A model generated the notes under the pieces. That model was not told the DNA's origin, made no database searches, and was given only the letters and a program-made list of their open reading frames with translations. Source: JALXCH01 sp964495805 (lineage in GTDB: Bacteria > Calditrichota > Calditrichia > RBG-13-44-9). From it: a DNA stretch of 17,037 nt. A program made the translations under genes and the position numbers. The stretch is from contig CAZBWV010000090.1 in assembly GCA_964495805.1 (NCBI GenBank), forward strand, positions 1 to 17,037, read 5' to 3'. Below are positions 16,570 to 17,037 of the stretch, piece by piece (position 1 is the first letter of the stretch; every line of letters starts with the position of its first letter).

Positions 16570-16636
16570 AATCCTGAAAATCCTGTTCATCCTGTCCGAA
16601 AAAAATTAGACAGGATATACAGGATGGAACAGGATT
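16570..16636. repeat. 9-bp motif tracts 3 and 3', head to head, forming an inverted repeat
   Basis: Tract 3 (16570-16596) holds three forward 9-mers. Tract 3' (16609-16636) holds three in the opposite orientation, separated by the short A-rich spacer CGAAAAAAATTA. At minimum ATCCTGTC (16589-16596) pairs perfectly with GACAGGAT (16609-16616); pairing may extend with mismatches along both tracts. Confidence 0.7.
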
Positions 16637-16711
16637 CATTTTTAATGTTAACGATCTGGTCTGTCAACCCACCTGACTGATTGGTTGCACCAAAAATCAA
16701 AAATTTTATTT

Positions 16712-16790
16712 AATCCTGAAAAATCCTGTCCATCCTTTCTAAAAAAAATCCAAAATCAAAAATCATCCTGCACAACCCTGTTCATCCTGT
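16712..16790. repeat. 9-bp motif tracts 4 and 5 (degenerate)
   Basis: Tract 4 (16712-16739) carries aatcctgaaa, aatcctgtc and catcctttc. Tract 5 (16761-16790) carries decayed forms (aatcatcctg, cacaaccctg, ttcatcctg). The A-rich linker between them contains two CAAAATCAAA-like segments. Decay grows toward the right end of the region. Confidence 0.6.
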
Positions 16791-16799
16791 ATAATAACA

Positions 16800-16819
16800 C
16801 CCACCATTTCGATGATTGT
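16800..16819. repeat. Decayed remnant of hairpin 2 of the composite unit
   Basis: CCCACCATTTCGATGATTG matches the start of CCCACCATTTCAATGGTGGG with a few changes in the right arm that break the stem. It suggests a further, eroded unit once reached the end of the neighbouring gene. Confidence 0.45.
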
Positions 16820-16836
16820 CAAATAAAACGCTTCCA

Positions 16837-17037
16837 TCAATCATATTTCACCCGCCGGGGATCGTGCTCTAATTCACCGGCAATGAACTTTTTCAACGCC
16901 TCTTCTACTTTGATTTCTTTACTTAAAATCACTTTCTTACCAATGCTCTGGAAGTTCTGGTAAGCAGCCGGTCCCATTCCACGACCAATAATCACATCGC
17001 AGTCGGAGAGCATATCCGCCAACACATGCCATTTTCC
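16837..17037 (-). CDS. NifX/NifB-C-like protein (dinitrogenase Fe-Mo cofactor family), 5' end outside window
   Basis: Only the last 66 residues are present; the gene continues past the right edge and the true start is not visible. A GTG at 17023-17025 is inside the domain, not a likely start. The segment LADMLSDCDVIIGRGMGPAAYQNF, then GKKVILSKEIKVEEALKKF, matches the second half of the Fe-Mo cofactor biosynthesis domain shared by NifX, NafY, the NifB C-terminus and the small stand-alone MTH1175/TM1816-type proteins. The G-R-G-M-G-P-x-A-Y core is the best family marker. The family binds or carries metal-cluster intermediates; stand-alone members occur widely in non-diazotrophs, often beside Mrp-type ATPases, so nitrogen fixation should not be inferred. 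The C-terminus ends in a short charged tail (HDPRRVKYD). No terminator is visible; repeat DNA begins 17 bases after the stop. Confidence 0.8.
   Translation of the reverse strand, partial: GKWHVLADMLSDCDVIIGRGMGPAAYQNFQSIGKKVILSKEIKVEEALKKFIAGELEHDPRRVKYD

Larger units (their letters stand above)
15810..16830. other. Repeat-rich non-coding region
   Basis: About 1 kb with no credible gene. 15810-15990 is AT-rich leader DNA for the small lipoprotein. 15994-16820 is filled with short palindromes in two tandem units plus arrays of a 9-bp motif, listed separately. Open frames through the repeats read as PSLRDG-type peptides that merely translate the palindromes. Confidence 0.8.

Noticed and set aside
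16685..16963. Plus-strand open frame overlapping the NifX-like gene
   Set aside because: It runs through 9-mer tracts and then antisense to a clear family match; no ribosome binding site.
16837..17037. Evidence for nitrogen fixation
   Set aside because: Stand-alone members of this cofactor-binding family are common in non-diazotrophs, and no nif gene is visible.

Overview
The window is chromosomal DNA from a Gram-negative-type bacterium with moderate GC content. The evidence for a diderm is an O-antigen-ligase-like protein, lipoproteins, and a large exported TPR protein paired with a TolB-like propeller lipoprotein. Lineage is inference only. The hairpin-rich 'cccggaggg' intergenic repeats, the tandem 'atcctg' 9-mers, the relaxed lipoboxes (Gln or Thr before Cys) and the large TPR + PD40 pair suggest the FCB side of the tree (Calditrichota, KSB1 or Ignavibacteria-like), possibly a metagenome-derived genome.

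Left arm (149-4223, + strand): a compact surface-polysaccharide operon. It encodes a GT4-type glycosyltransferase, a polytopic O-antigen ligase/polymerase-like protein of the type seen beside exosortase loci, a left-handed beta-helix acyltransferase with an altered active-site position, and a GNAT acetyltransferase. Together they would build, decorate and polymerise or transfer a glycan. The operon probably continues upstream of the window.

Middle (4263-13638, - strand): a secreted subtilisin-like protease with a C-terminal GGCCG / membrane-helix / basic tail that looks like a protein-sorting signal. Upstream of it lies a three-gene run transcribed leftward: a PcrA/UvrD helicase, a 1219-residue exported TPR protein whose ribosome binding site sits in the last codons of the helicase gene, and a TPR + six-bladed PD40 propeller lipoprotein. 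A probable terminator follows the run.

Right arm (13834-17037, - strand): an M20 amidohydrolase, a small lipoprotein with two FPxxVGxxWEY motifs, about 1 kb of repeat-rich non-coding DNA, and the 3' part of a NifX/NifB-C-like (dinitrogenase Fe-Mo cofactor family) gene cut by the window edge. The repeat region holds two tandem ~275-bp units of six short hairpins each, separated by arrays of a 9-bp motif. It is the most unusual non-coding feature here.

No rRNA, tRNA, CRISPR array, transposase or phage gene was recognised. The strongest leads are the protease sorting tail, the six-hairpin repeat, and the coupling of a DNA helicase gene to an envelope TPR/propeller pair.
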